Source: Phytophthora sp. 'mugwort' (Eukaryota; Oomycota; Peronosporomycetes; Peronosporales; Peronosporaceae). Taken from it: DNA of 64,000 nt. The position numbers were made by a program, and so were the translations under genes. Numbering within the stretch: the first letter of the stretch is position 1; each line of letters opens with the position of its first letter. Below the pieces are notes generated by a model. The model searched no databases. It saw only the letters and a program-made list of their open reading frames with translations, and was not told the origin of the DNA. Where the stretch lies: the NCBI GenBank assembly GCA_033558025.1, contig JAUCEF010000012.1, positions 2,046,001 through 2,110,000 of the forward strand, read 5' to 3'. Positions 1 through 10,988 of the stretch are shown one piece after another.

Positions 1-60
1 CGCGGGAACCCGGGGTCCATCAAGAAATTACGACGGAGTAGCCCGACGGTTTAGACCCGA

Positions 61-1419
61 ATGCTGGATGTCTCTGCCTCGGCTGATCCTAGTCCCGACG
101 GAGAATTTTCCATCGACTCCCCATCGGCAGCCAGCGACGATGGCACAGATCCCACGTCGGCGATCTAGAGGCCGAGCTCGCCTGGGATCCAGGGATCGAG
201 CTCGCCTGCGATCCAAGGATCGAGATCACGTGAGATCCAGGGATCGAGCTCACCGGTGGTCCAAGAGTTGAATTCGCCCGCGGCACAGAGTTCGAGCTCG
301 CCCCCTTTCTCCGCCTCCGACTTATCCAGTGATGATGGGTCGGATACTGACGAGATGCGGATGGCTCAAGCTCAATCACGTTCAGATGCTCGGCGGCGAC
401 GACTATCCAGTCAAGACGGATCCGCGAACTGCGTCAATCGAGATCGAGGGTGGCAGTGGCCGTGCGAATGCTCCGGCGGCTCCTGTTTCTCCAGTTTCTC
501 CAGTTTCTTCTCCGGCTCGTTCGCGCTCTGGGTTGTCCGACATCCCCGCTCAAAATTTTCCGTGTCAAGTTGCGGATTCGACTGCTGCAGCTCCGGGAAA
601 GAATGGAAAGGATCCTACGTGCCCTTTCGGTTAGCTGGCCCTGTTCATACCCGCGGTGCAGCGGACTCGCACAGTGACCGACGCTGAGGTGGGCCTTGGG
701 ACTCGACGCAGATCTCTATCCTGTCTCTGGCGAGGTTGACGCCTCAAGACTTCTCACGCCTCCAGCTTTTGACACCTGGTTGGATGTTCCCATTGCGGAT
801 TGAGCCTGCGCCTACATACTTGGATACAGCGGCATACGCCCCGGATCTGGTATCGAAGGTGCAGATCAAGGCTCTATACGCTACCCAGCCATGGACGGTC
901 TTGACTGGTGTGACGCCTGCGCCCTTTGCATTCATTCGGGGTCGGGGAAGCTCGTCGAACTTGTGTCTATTTTGACTGATTTCGAGGGCTTCTTGTCTCG
1001 TCATCTGCAGGCGTTTTGGGAATCGACACATCCGTTCCTGATTTCTAAATCGATGAAGGATCAGGATCCATGGTTTTCTTCTTCTACCGGAGCCGTAAAA
1101 ACCGCAGTTCGCACGCTCGAAACCATTGGCGTGCGTTCATGCTGCGTACGATCCCGCGGATCCGGCGTATTGGATGCGGTGACTTGGATCTTCTTCTGGA
1201 TCCACCTTTCTTTCATTTTCCCAAGCCGCTGAAGACGCGACATGGTTTCCTGGTCGTGACGCAATTACCATAGGGGAGGCTGCTCCCGTCACTCTAACTG
1301 CCGCGTTGGCAGATTGTGACGAGGCTGATCCCTGGCGCAATCACTTTCGCACATCTCCGGGTGATCACCCGTCTCTCTCGATTGGTCGTCTTCGTGGCAA
1401 GTTCGTGCCGGATCAGTGA
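61..1419 (+). pseudogene. Decayed gag-like retroelement frame
   Basis: A plus-strand coding remnant I cannot assign to a family. It opens at an ATG at 61 with a Ser/Asp/Pro-rich segment, meets a stop at 166-168, and continues in the same frame through 8-residue repeats (SSSPAIQG type) into an acidic stretch (SSDDGSDTDEM) followed by a basic one (SDARRRRL). After frame changes it resumes at 736-950 (WMFPLRIEPAPTYLD), at about 930-1130 (TDFEGFLSRHLQAFW) and at about 1130-1419, where an acidic, Trp-containing tail ends at a TGA at 1417-1419. Disorder, charge and the alignment of the pieces by single frameshifts suggest a Gag or other structural protein of a retroelement. No zinc knuckle, protease or RT motif follows on this strand. 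A host protein is possible but unlikely given the surroundings. Confidence 0.4.
167..310 (+). repeat. 24-bp tandem repeat, six degenerate units
   Basis: Six successive 24-bp units begin at 167, 191, 215, 239, 263 and 287; the core is a GATCGAGCTCGCC-like string followed by GATCC. Units 1-4 are closest, 5 and 6 more diverged. The period is a multiple of three, so in the gag-like frame it encodes an 8-residue repeat. It is also the densest GATC cluster of the window. Confidence 0.7.
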
Positions 1420-1812
1420 AGTTGTCGTCTCGTTCCTTTTTTCAGGTTTCCCTTTTGCGTATCTTGGATAATCTAATCGACTCTTTCTCCTTGTCCCTGG
1501 TGTTGCCTGTTTTTTATTTTATGGTGGATCTTGACTTGGTTCAGCCGCTTATGCAGTGGATCCCAGCTGGATCCTGGATCCTACCTGGGTCCAACCACTT
1601 GTCGTCTGCGAACAGCGTGGGAATTACATATACACTCACAATCCTCTGTTCCTCCAGCCGCGCAGCCACCCTGCGCACTTTTCTTCTGTTCTTCGTCCCG
1701 GCTGCCTAAAAGTCGGGCGGTACCCTTCTCCCCGTGCCCCGTAGCCTGCCAACGGGGGTCTTCTCTCTCCGTCTTCTACATCAAGGCCTATTTCCTGACA
1801 GGGTCCTCCGCT
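1420..1812. other. Unassigned gap; expected site of the gypsy 3' LTR
   Basis: This lies directly downstream (minus strand) of the gypsy polyprotein end, where a polypurine tract and 3' LTR should be. Purine-rich minus-strand runs exist (for example AGAAGACGGAGAGAAG at about 1765-1780), but I could not match any part to the 5' LTR at 9616-9941. The short hydrophobic plus-strand frames here have no recognisable motif. Either the 3' LTR is lost or it has diverged beyond recognition by eye. Confidence 0.3.
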
Positions 1813-3190
1813 CTAGTTCTCTTCGTGCGACTGCATTACCTGGAAACGACTACACTTGGCTTGTTCCATAGGAAATCGTACAGCATAGCTCGACACAATT
1901 CAGATCCGACTCATTGACCCATGTTGATTCGTCATACCCATTCCAGCGTACTTCAAACTCCCGTAGACTCCTTCCGTAGCGTGCGGGTCGGCGTGTCCTC
2001 ATGTTAATAATTTACTCGTCCTCGTACTCGTCGTCGTCCAAGTCTCGTTCCCGACTATCTTCGGGCAGGAGCGCTTCGACAAAATCCACTCGATCCGCCT
2101 CGTCTACCGTTAGCTCAATGGTCGGGCGATCCGGGAAAGTACGAACCAACTTCAGCTTGAATACATGTACCACCGGAAAAAGGCGATAATCCGTGTCCGC
2201 CACTTCTAGTCTGATCGCATAATCGCTTACTGTATCGGCCACTCGGAATGGGCCATGCCACATGTGGGCCAGCTTTTTCGCATAGCCTTCTCTGACGCGA
2301 TCCAGATATAACCAAACCCGAGAACCGGCTTCGATCGCATGTGACGTGTTTTTTTCGTTATGGTGGCTGTCGCGTTCGGCGACCGCCTTTTTCAACCTCG
2401 CATTGACTTCCGTTCTTGCACCTTGGTAGATTCGTTGGATTTTATATCTCCACCGACGAGGATCTATGTCTATTCGCCTCGTACTACCAACAGTTAGAGT
2501 TGCTTCGAGCGTGGTCCGGGAATTCCACCCATGAGTCAAATAGAAAGGCGTATCACTTCGGATCCTATCATGCGCGGTGTTCAGTGCGAACGTTAGCCGC
2601 TCAGCATACTCGTCCCAATCCCGTTGATCTTCGTCTTCTACGTACATCTTCAACGATCTAGTGATGGTTTGTACCATTCGTTCTGCGGTGCCATTCGCTT
2701 GGGGTCGGTATGCCATAGTTGCACGTTGTCGTTGCCCGAGGATCCGATTGAATTCCACAAAGAATTCAGACATGAAACCAGGTTCTCTATCATGGCGGAT
2801 CACTTCACTAGCCCCAAAACGTCGGAACACGCATTCCTCATAGGATTCAGCAATAGTTTAAGCTGTGCGGGATCCGCTCGCTTTGGCTATCGCATAACCT
2901 GTCAACAGGTCTACCGAGATCAGCAGCTTCGTATTTCCTTTGTATGACTTCAGCAGCGACGGTATATGATCCATGGCGATGATTTGAAATGGGTAAGTAG
3001 CCTACAGGTTACCTGGGGACTCGCCTCTAATCGTAGGTCGCCCCTTTCCTGTCTCGCAATCAGTATACTCGTCCACATACTGCTGAACGTCTCGAAATAA
3101 TCCTCGCCAAAAGAAATGATTCTTGATTCGCTGGAAAGTACGTCCCATCCCTTGGTGGCCTCCTTCTAGACTGGCATGATAATGGTGAAA
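1813..3190 (-). pseudogene. Gypsy integrase with GPY/F module and chromodomain, broken
   Basis: Integrase joins element cDNA to the chromosome. On the minus strand I read a zinc-binding segment (YHASLEGGHQG ... WRGLFRDVQQYV ... DCETGKG, about 3185-3040), then the catalytic core with Asp in MDHIPSLLKS, Asp in RHDREPGF and Glu in GTAERMVQT; the last two are separated by 35 residues, the DD35E spacing. A GPY/F-like module follows (WHGPFRVADTVSDYAIRLE). In-frame stops lie at 3002-3004 and 2858-2860. A third, at 2012-2014, separates the acidic tail DDDEYEDE from a chromodomain-like stretch (RPARYGRSLREFEVRWNGYD, then STWVNESDLNC) that stays in frame down to 1850. One frameshift further the typical end SRFQVMQSHEEN stops at 1813-1815. 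Chromodomains direct integration to marked chromatin. Confidence 0.85.
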
Positions 3191-3259
3191 GACATCAGTG
3201 CAGCATTTCAGGGATCACTAGTCGGATCGACCCGTCACGTTCGATTTCTGTCCTCGCTG

Positions 3260-5817
3260 TTGGCGGACAGTAGTACAACAGGCCTTGTTCATCCAGTTCG
3301 TAATCTGCGGCGATGTTACTGCATGATCGTGCTTCCTTCTTCTCCAGTTCACTTACTTCACCTCTCAAATATTCTTGAGGTGATGGATCCAGCTTTCCTC
3401 GTCCTGAGCTTGACGAATCCGGTCGACCCGTCGTTGGCGGACTACTTCTTCCTCCAATATGGGGGGGGGTTACTGATCACCTGTCGAGCCTGAATCTTTA
3501 CGGCTATTAGTCGCAACGTCAATTCACTATTCGCGGAAACCAAAACTTCTGACAGTCAGTTTAGAGTGACCAGATCCTCTCGCGCTTGATCTTCGATGAT
3601 TATCATTCCGGCTTCTCATTGCAATGCCGCGTCGGCAAGACTATCTACGCTGGCGTTCCATGCCCGCTTAGCATGTAGCAGATCATGTACTGGCTAGGCT
3701 TGCAGTTTTCGTAAAGTTTTCTGCCGTAACAACGTTAAAGTCGGTGCCTTGCAATCAATTTCTCCACTGATCTGTAGGATCACCAAATTGGAATTTCCAC
3801 AGATTACCTCTCATTTACGTTCCAGATCTTCGAGTAGATCGAAACACAACAACAGACCGCTATACTCTGCTTCTTGACCGTTGACTCTGCTTTGTATACG
3901 GATGCTGCCTTAACCATTGTCCATTCCGGTAGTTTCCACTCAATTGCGCTACAGGCTCCTCCTCGTTTTAGCTCTATGGTACGACGAGGTTCTTTTCGTG
4001 GAGCGATGGCTATTAGGGCCTGATCTACCTCGGATCGTGGCGTGATACTCGCCGCTAAGGATCCAAGGATTTCATCCTCGCCTTTCGTGCATTTCGTAAT
4101 CTCCAAAGTCCAAGGCGAAAGCAGGGCAGCCCATTGGCTAAGCCGCCCTTGTAATCCTGCAGATCTGAAGAGCCAAGACAACGTCGTATGGCGCGTCACA
4201 ACCTTGATCTGTCTTCCGGTCAGCATAGAGTGCGCCAGATCTAACATCCGTAACAGAACCAACACTTCTTTGTCCACAATCCCGTAGTTGAGCTCATTCT
4301 GCTTCAATGTTCGACTAGCGAACATCACCGGAAGTAGGTATTATCATATTCTTGCATCAGCGATGCCGAGATGATCCAGTCGCTCGCATGTATAATAATG
4401 ACGGGTTATTTGAGCGGGGCAAAGTGTCTGAGAATCGGGTTGCTGCGATCTTGTCTTTAAGTGTATTGAACGCTGACTCGACCCGTGTCCACTTGTCTCG
4501 AGATCGAGTGGATCCGACTCGGGTGGAATGGATCCCGCGTGTGGTACATCGATCCGGGACTCGTTCCGATCCTGAGATCTGCCCGCCTCTCGCAATGCTG
4601 CAAACTCCACTTCCCGGAGTTCATACAGAACCGCTGAGTACACAGCCATATCCTCAATAAAGCGGCTGTAGTAGTTCAGGCCCCCTAGAAAAGATTGCAT
4701 CGCTCGCAAGAATTTCGGAAATGGCAGATTTACCAACGCCTTGAGATCTTTAGGATGAGCTTCCAAACCTTCATGTGACACTTGATGCCCGAGATAATCC
4801 ACTTTTCAAAAATCCCAAAACCTCTTGGTCACGCTAATGGACAAGTTCCACTTGTTGCATGCTTCGAGTAGACGCTTCGCCCTCTCACATGGTTGATCCC
4901 AGGATCCGGCGGTGACCAGGATATCGTCAATGTAGGATCTGCGGCCTAACGGACGTCTGTCCCGGCTCTTCCGCTTGGTCCGTCTCAAACAGGTCAGTTT
5001 GCGACTCGTCTCCGGCCGGAGGATCCTAATGAATCCATACAGCGCGTTATCCACCAGCCGCTGGTAGATCTGGGGGGGGGGCGTTTTTTAATCCGAATGG
5101 CATACGGTTCCACTCGAACAGTCCAAAAGGTGTGACAAAAGCTGAGATCACGCGAGCGCGATCGGTCATAGCTACCACCCAGAATCCACTAGCTATATCT
5201 AGAGAGCAATACCACAGCACCTTATCTAGATCTTCCAATAGGTCATTGATCAGGGGCATCGGGTAAACCATTAGTCTGGTGAGACTATTCACCCGCCTGT
5301 AATCGATGCATAGCAAAATGTCCACTCCATTCTTCTTAATAGTCACCACGATTGGCGAGGCCCAGGATGACGTCGAGTGTCGGATGATCTTGGCTGCCAG
5401 TAGCCCCTTGATGAACTCCAAAACTTTCTCGCGGAACGGGGTGCGATCTTGCGTACTCGTTGCGCGATCGGCTTTGCATTTCCGACGTCGATGTCATATA
5501 CCACTCCAATTGCAGCGGGGGGGAGAGCATTACCTTTCCCGATTAGCAGATGTTTATGCGCCCAGATTATTTCCTTCAGCGTCTGTATCTCTTCTGCCGT
5601 ATTATCTTCCAGGTTTCCGAGTTGAAGATGTTCCATGCGAACTTCTGTCGTTGTGGCTGAAAACTTCCGGGAGCACTGCTAGCTGATCTTCCAGATCCTC
5701 TGCGTACAGTGTGTTACCTTCGTGATAATAACCTTCGTCTTCTACGATTGGACTCTCGGTCAGCACGACTGCTCCTTGTCCGGACTTCACTTTAGGTGGG
5801 AGCGTCGCCACTTGCAT
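3260..5817 (-). pseudogene. Gypsy reverse transcriptase and RNase H, broken
   Basis: RT copies element RNA to DNA and RNase H removes the RNA strand. From 5817 downwards in pieces: an acidic linker (VVLTESPIVEDEGYY), an RT N-terminus (LLIGKGNALPP, SSWASPIVVTIKKNG), fingers/palm with YPMPLINDLLEDL, the first catalytic Asp in YCSLDIASGFW and the MPFGLKNAPP motif (5047-5421), then the YIDD active site (YIDDILVTAGSW, 4806-5054), the thumb (VDYLGHQVSHEGLEAHPKDL type, 4344-4802) and RNase H with LTGRQIKVVTRHTTLSWLF (3804-4328). A connection region follows to about 3260 (DEQGLLYYCPPTARTEIERD). Several frame changes and stops break it. Poly-G runs at 3463-3470 and 5072-5080 coincide with two frame changes and may be slippage sites. 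Confidence 0.85.
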
Positions 5818-5819
5818 AA

Positions 5820-7204
5820 TCAGTACTTCCTCGGTGAATCCCTTTTACTCGCCTTTTGTACTGCGTCGCCCTCTGGTTTCGGCCTTGGATTCGTAAAACC
5901 ATTCCTGGATCCGGGGTTCTGTCCAAGCCTTGTTTCGTCTATCGTTTCTTGCGGATCCTCCTTTTGGGGGGCTGGGGATATAGTGCTGAACACTGTCTTT
6001 TCACTCTCAACCTCGTCTTCGACCGTAGATCCTGATCCATTGGTAGATGGATTATCTTGAGCTTCGGGATCTGATCCAGAGAGATCCAGTTCCAGCACAT
6101 CTCGATCTTCGATCACTGATGGCGGTATGTCCTGCTTTTGCTCTTCTCCTGGTATAGAGGTGATATCACATACCACTGCAATACTTTGGTGACATTCCAA
6201 ACTTGTCGGTCTCCGCAGAATTTCTTTCGGACTGGGGCACTCCGGTCGTGGTACGAGTGCATAAGGATCCGGCGGTGGTGACTTGGCTGCTTGTGCCCGA
6301 GATGCTTCAGTGATAGCACTCAGCGCGAGATTCTGCCATTCCGCATAACGCCGCGATCCTACCGAAATGAACCCGGGTTCTCTCGGTACGTTATCTCCTG
6401 ACATCCATATCCCCACATCCTTATCATGTTGGAGGACCAGTGGTTTCTCCGCCAGGTTGGTGAGCTGTAGGTACTTGATTTGTCCCGGACCATTCGGTAG
6501 GGTCGGTACCCAGTTTGCACCTCTGGTTAGCCACAACTTGTTTGATGGTGACAGGCCGATCCGCTGAGGCAATTCTATGCTCAGTCCTGGATCAACCCGG
6601 AGGTGTTTACCTATGGTGTGTCATCTGGCCCGGTCGCTGAAGATCCTGCGCCTCCCTTGGAGCGGGACCCGGACTTCGTCGGGCAGACACACTGTTCCAT
6701 CGCCTAAGTCTAGACGGATCCCTGCCGGGACATACCCAGGATCGCCTGGTATTCTGAAGGAAGATCATCTCCATCCCACACATCGTAATAGTACACCAGC
6801 CTCTATGGCAAGGTAAGCTTGATGCGTGTATGTCCTTTCGCCACATATAACTTTCCGCCGATCCCTAGGCATTCTTGACTTTGACTTTCGTCGATCTGGC
6901 ATCCTACCTTACGAGCAAAGGTGGCATCGATAATCGATACCTCGGATTCTGAGTCAAGAAGCACTACGGTGTTGGTGTTGTTAATTTTTCCACTAACTTT
7001 GGCTTGCTTGTGGTGTTTGTTAGGCACGTGATATTTCCAATACCCGCGCGATTCACCTGGGAGCAGATCCAAACTCATGGCCACGTATTGGTCATTCGGG
7101 CGAAGACATACCACTGCAGCCTTCCAAATTTCGGGTGGATCAAATGTATTACGGAATACACTGGATGGTGGTCGGCTAACCTTTTCTCTCTTCTTTTTTC
7201 CCAC
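5820..7204 (-). pseudogene. Gypsy aspartic protease and protease-RT linker, broken
   Basis: The protease cleaves Gag-Pol. The segment 6803-7204 has the retropepsin fold signature VVLLDSESEVSIIDATFARK followed by GCQID and a GIGG flap-like motif. The catalytic triplet, normally DSG or DTG with a following small residue, reads DSE here, so the enzyme would be dead. A frame change leads to 5820-6572, a conserved linker of oomycete gypsy Pol proteins (KLWLTRGANWVPTLP, PREPGFISVGSRRYAEWQNL) and then a long acidic, Pro-rich stretch of low complexity ending at a stop at 5820. The linker has no known enzyme activity. Family assignment is from motif recall, not a search. Confidence 0.8.
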
Positions 7205-7266
7205 AAATGCATATACGTATGGACAAGAACGCTCGTCTCGTACTGAGTTCCGCCTCAGCGATCGTC

Positions 7267-9590
7267 CTAGTTTAACATCTTCTCGGCTGCTTCAGGCAGG
7301 ACTCCATTCTTCGCCACCGGGTCGTACCACTGGCGGATCAGGTTGTAGAGTTCTTCCATCCGGCATTTGCCGTGATCGTTAATTTCTCCACAGCCACAGC
7401 ACACGAAGAGCACCGATCTGACGGATGTCCTCTTTTGCCACACTTCTCGCAGGTCAAACGTTCCAGCATTCCCGATCCGAGTGTTTATGCGATCCGCAGT
7501 GGGAGCAACGTGGCGAGTTGTCACGATTGAACTTGCGGCGCCTCTATTGAGGCGGATCCGTGGGTATCGAGTTCGGCAGAGTCTGAATCGGGTGGCTTTG
7601 ATCCGCGGATCTTGGTTGGTTGGTGGCTTGCGTCGCTGATGGCTGATCCACCAACGCAGCGATATACGCGTGGCGTACGTCGTTGTCCGATCCGGATCCG
7701 TCTGAGTCTGAGTCTGATCCGAGATCCGAGTCTGACTCTTGAATGTGGATCGCCCAGACTGCACGGGCTGGTGCGCTTGAAAGCAGGGAGCTTGGCTTCG
7801 GTCGGAACTTGGTGGATCCTGTTGTTTTATCTGGCGGGACTTCGATTGTTCACGGGCTTGGAGTACTTCCTCCAGTTGTTCCGCATGTGCTAGGCGCTAT
7901 AACGTAAGCTGATCCGCCAGATCCACTTCGCCCAGAGGTTTGCTAAAATGATCCACATGCTCGCATCGTGACTTTAAGTCACCATCCTTGATCTTCACTC
8001 AGGCTCGCATACATTCAAGCGGTAGAGGTATTCCAGCGGCGTCTCATCCGTGCGTTTGCGTGCGTGGTAGTATTGCCACGCGACTGAGATCCCAAGTCCA
8101 CAGTATCACATTGGAACTCCGCACCAGGTCGGCTAATTTCATTCGGGGTTGACCGTCCGAGTTAGCGATAGCAGTTGCGCGCTGGTCCAGTGAGCAGACC
8201 CGCGAAGGTAAGGCACTGTCTTCTTCCGACGCTTGGTCTCTTGTAAATGCTGACCTACCTTGCTGATCCATGCTCTCGCTCTCTTCGTCGCGGTCTTTTC
8301 CCGTGAATTCTTTTAGATCTGAGACAGCCGAGATCTTGACTCGTTGCACTCCAGCGGATCCTCCGGACGTGTCTGCGGCGGCCGTAGTGGCTGCACGCAC
8401 CTTACCGGAGTTGTGTCCAGATCATCCGGATCGTATTCCCAGTGTTCGGGGTGGTGATCCTGTGATCCGACTGACTCCTTTTCGATATCCTGGGTCCCAG
8501 GATCCGGACGGCGTTGGGGTGGAGTAGCGGCTGTCCGCTGTTCCCTCAGGAAACGCGACAAGCCTGGAAGTATGTCTCCAGACTTCTCGGATCTTCCCTG
8601 GTCACGGTCTGCTCGTACAAGCAGCTGGTACCACCGATCTCGCGTGGTGTTCCACTGGCAACGGACTGTTGACTCTGGCGGGCAGCCCGTTTCGTAACAT
8701 CGAGGTTCCGGCAGGATCCATCGACATGCGTTGCGGTTCAGAGGAACTCTCTGATCCGGCTTCTGAAATCGCCGAAGCATATTGAGAGGATCCCGTCTGA
8801 TATTCGTGCGGCTGGACTCGGGCCACAGTTGAGTCCATTCTTGGTTGAGCCGTTGGATCCACCGTTGGGGTGGTCTTCGACGTTGTCTTCTGTGTCATTT
8901 CCGAGGTGGGTCGTTCACCCACGAGTGGTTTCAATACGTTGAACAGCGATGTAGCGGAGATCCTAATTATGTCATGTTCCATGCAGACTAGGATTTCTGC
9001 ATCGAAGGCTCTAGCCTCGTCCAACAGTCATAGCAGATCCATGGCTGCGTCCAACCCGTTCGACGTCTCGATTGGCGCCGTGATTGTCCCCGCCAGGGAG
9101 CTTAAGGGTTGTGGCTGCAGGATCTCCATCACTGAATCTTCACGAAAGAACTCAGTGAGCTTTGTCCGCTGATAAGCCAATTCTAGCTTGGATCGTGCTG
9201 TTTTCAGATCAACACGATCTACCCCTTCAGAATCAGGGGCCTTAACTTTCTTCTTGTGGTTTTGTTCTTCTTCTTGGATGCAGCGCCTGAGGCTGGAGGG
9301 GTGTTGGTGGGTGAAGAAGGTCCTTTAGCTTTCGCTTTTGGACTTTCATCCGGCGAATTCCGACTCGCGTCGAGATTCGCGGGGGTCCCCGAGGGACCTG
9401 GGGAGGAGGGTGAGGCTTCTCTTCGAGAGGTTCGGCCTCTTTACTATCGATAGGGCCTCCCAGGGCTCTGTCGCTTCGTGGATCTCGCTTTCAGCGACGC
9501 CGCCGCTTATCCAACTTCCGTCGGCACTTCATCTCCCGATTCATCGCTCACATTCGCAACATCTTGGGACTCACGGTGAAATCCCCCATC
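7267..9590 (-). pseudogene. Gypsy Gag, broken
   Basis: Gag forms the particle and binds RNA. The N-terminal part (about 9460-9230) is Pro/Ser/Lys-rich and disordered (SPDESPKAKAKGPSSP, ASKKKNKT). A helical piece at about 9172-8890 (RTKLTEFFREDSVMEIL, FDAEILVCMEHDIIRISATS) is open except for one stop near 9030. Core segments follow in shifting frames (8780-8044). The C-terminal piece at 7764-7267 has a zinc-knuckle-like CCGCGEINDHGKC and ends in MEELYNLIRQWYDPV and PEAAEKMLN before a stop, an ending I associate with Phytophthora gypsy Gag. GATC sites are extremely dense in this region (14 in 8281-8880 by my count). Confidence 0.75.
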
Positions 9591-9596
9591 TAAGTG

Positions 9597-9614
9597 ATCC
9601 GGGCACGCGCACCA
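9597..9614 (-). other. Primer binding site of the gypsy element
   Basis: On the minus strand this reads TGGTGCGCGTGCCCGGAT, one base inside the LTR end. Its complement has the layout of a tRNA 3' end: AT of the T-loop, a 5-base T-stem strand (CCGGG), a 7-base acceptor strand (CACGCGC), discriminator A and CCA. I cannot say which tRNA without the genome's tRNA set. Confidence 0.7.
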
Positions 9615-9615
9615 T

Positions 9616-9941
9616 TGTGGTGTAGCGGATCAGTAAAAAGCACTGGATCCGTGCACCCACTGCGCCCAGACACCGACTGTGGAGGGGGTACTTCGATAGC
9701 CGTGTCGTTGCTGAGGTTCACCTTGTATACCCGTCGGCGGGCTGGATCTGCTCTCTCGTTGACACGAGATGCGCACACAGGTGAGCTCTGAATCGTCCTT
9801 TAGTAGGACTTGGGGGGGATCTGGCGTGGATATTTCCTGCACGCCGAGATCCGTTCTAGTTGGTCTTGGACTTGGCCGTAGATTTTGTGGGATCGGTATA
9901 GTAAACCGGATAGAGTAGTACCGCGTTGAGAGGACAGAACA
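9616..9941 (-). repeat. Gypsy 5' LTR (right end approximate)
   Basis: The left end is fixed by the primer site: the LTR ends in CA (plus-strand TG at 9616-9617), with one spacer base before the PBS. The right end is a candidate only: the minus-strand LTR would open TGTTCTGTCC at 9941, just before the plus-strand sequence changes character and an open frame begins. No second copy was found for comparison. Confidence 0.5.
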
Positions 9942-10254
9942 TCTGTTCATCTATCAGATGAGTCCGGTCAAGGATGTCAGCTTGATCTCGACTACTCATG
10001 AGGCCTTCAGTAAGGCGGTTGCACGCAACAGTGAGAAGATCTTCAACAGGCCTCAAACAGTCAATACTTTTAGACACGCATGGGAGAAGAAGATCCAGGA
10101 GGATCCTGAATATCAGAAGATGACGCAAACCCGAGCGCCAAGCTCTGCATCACAAACTTCTTCATGGGGTATTTACTGGCCAGCTCTACAATTGGCAGCG
10201 ACGAGGATACTCCGATGTTTATGCGTAATCATAAAAATAGTTTTTTCTTTATAG
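9942..10254 (+). pseudogene. Unrecognised frame, N-terminal fragment
   Basis: A plus-strand frame open from the gypsy LTR edge; the first ATG is at 9958. It reads as a helical, charged protein (DVSLISTTHEAFSKAVARNS, then TVNTFRHAWEKKIQEDPEYQ) before running into low-information sequence near 10130 and a stop at 10252-10254. I do not recognise it. Because it is open right up to the LTR edge, the gypsy element may have inserted into this frame. It belongs with the two frames that follow, which share orientation and AT-richer composition. Confidence 0.35.
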
Positions 10255-10447
10255 ATCAATCTTGACGAAGACGGGCATCTGACCGGCCCCGGAGGCGCCA
10301 ATCGCGCAAGCTCAATTCTTGCTATCTCAGCTCGCCTCCTGAGCTCTGCATTTTTTTTACAATAGTTTCAGCCTCCGCTTCACCGTAGCTATTGTCATAG
10401 ACTCCGCTGCATCGCAAGGGTCATAATCGATTACTAAATCTCATCCA

Positions 10448-10817
10448 TTGCAAAAATATTTGGTGATATATATAGATAGCAATAAATTTGATATGACTAA
10501 ATACCAAGCAACCACTAAAACAACGTCCCGTGTTCTCGCAAAGGTCTCAAATCCGGATATTGCTTCCAGCACGACAAAAATGCGCAGGTCGTTATGTACC
10601 GCAAGGAACTCGCGAAGATGCATCAGCGAGTCAGAAGATAGATCGAGATTAGCAACGATCTTAAACAAAAGATTGATGACATACAGAGACTCGACTACAT
10701 CAAATCGGAACTGATCAAAATTGGCGGAGATATCATTCATATCGAGCAATCATCGATAATCCGTTCTTTCGGGTAGATATTGAGAAACTATTTGATATGA
10801 CGACCGCGGAAGAGTAA
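10448..10817 (+). pseudogene. Unrecognised coiled-coil-like frame, frameshifted
   Basis: A plus-strand frame opening KYLVIYIDSNKFDMTKY continues with one frame change near 10600 into KELAKMHQRVRR, one in-frame stop, then NDLKQKIDDIQRLDYIKSEL and, after another shift, DNPFFRVDIEKLFDM and a stop at 10815-10817. The heptad-like pattern suggests a coiled coil. It is AT-rich compared with the retroelements on both sides. No family is recognised; a large DNA transposon of Polinton/Maverick type or a virus-like insertion is a guess only. Confidence 0.35.
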
Positions 10818-10988
10818 GCTCGTGCATAGATTCAATGGCAAACCTGGGTTCTATGCGGTGGGACGCTCGGCTAATCTTCAGGGATTACCAGAGCCACTCA
10901 GTGGATATTACATCGATCCAACCAGTTTCAAGCTCCGTCAAATCTCGAATCATCGTCCATCTGATAAGAAAGAGAATCCTCTTCTGTC

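Larger units (their letters stand above)
1813..9941 (-). mobile_element. Ty3/gypsy chromovirus-type LTR retrotransposon, decayed
   Basis: Reading right to left it has an LTR end (9616), a tRNA-type primer site (9597-9614), gag, aspartic protease, a long linker, RT, RNase H, integrase with GPY/F module and a chromodomain, which is Ty3/gypsy (chromovirus) gene order. Every domain carries stops or frameshifts, so it cannot move by itself. The 3' LTR was not recognised, and the right boundary is set at a candidate LTR end at 9941. GATC is strongly over-represented across this element and in the gag-like frame to its left, unlike the copia DNA. Confidence 0.85.

Noticed and set aside
1420..1812. 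A gypsy 3' LTR
   Set aside because: No stretch could be matched to 9616-9941 by eye and no TG...CA pair with a duplication was found; recorded as a gap instead.
1416..1917. Hydrophobic plus-strand frames suggesting a membrane protein
   Set aside because: The region from 1813 is antisense to the gypsy chromodomain end, and the rest has no motif or consistent frame.
9256..9453. Plus-strand Gly/Glu-rich frame
   Set aside because: Antisense to the disordered Gag N-terminus (SPDESPKAKAKGPSSP on minus), which is the better reading.
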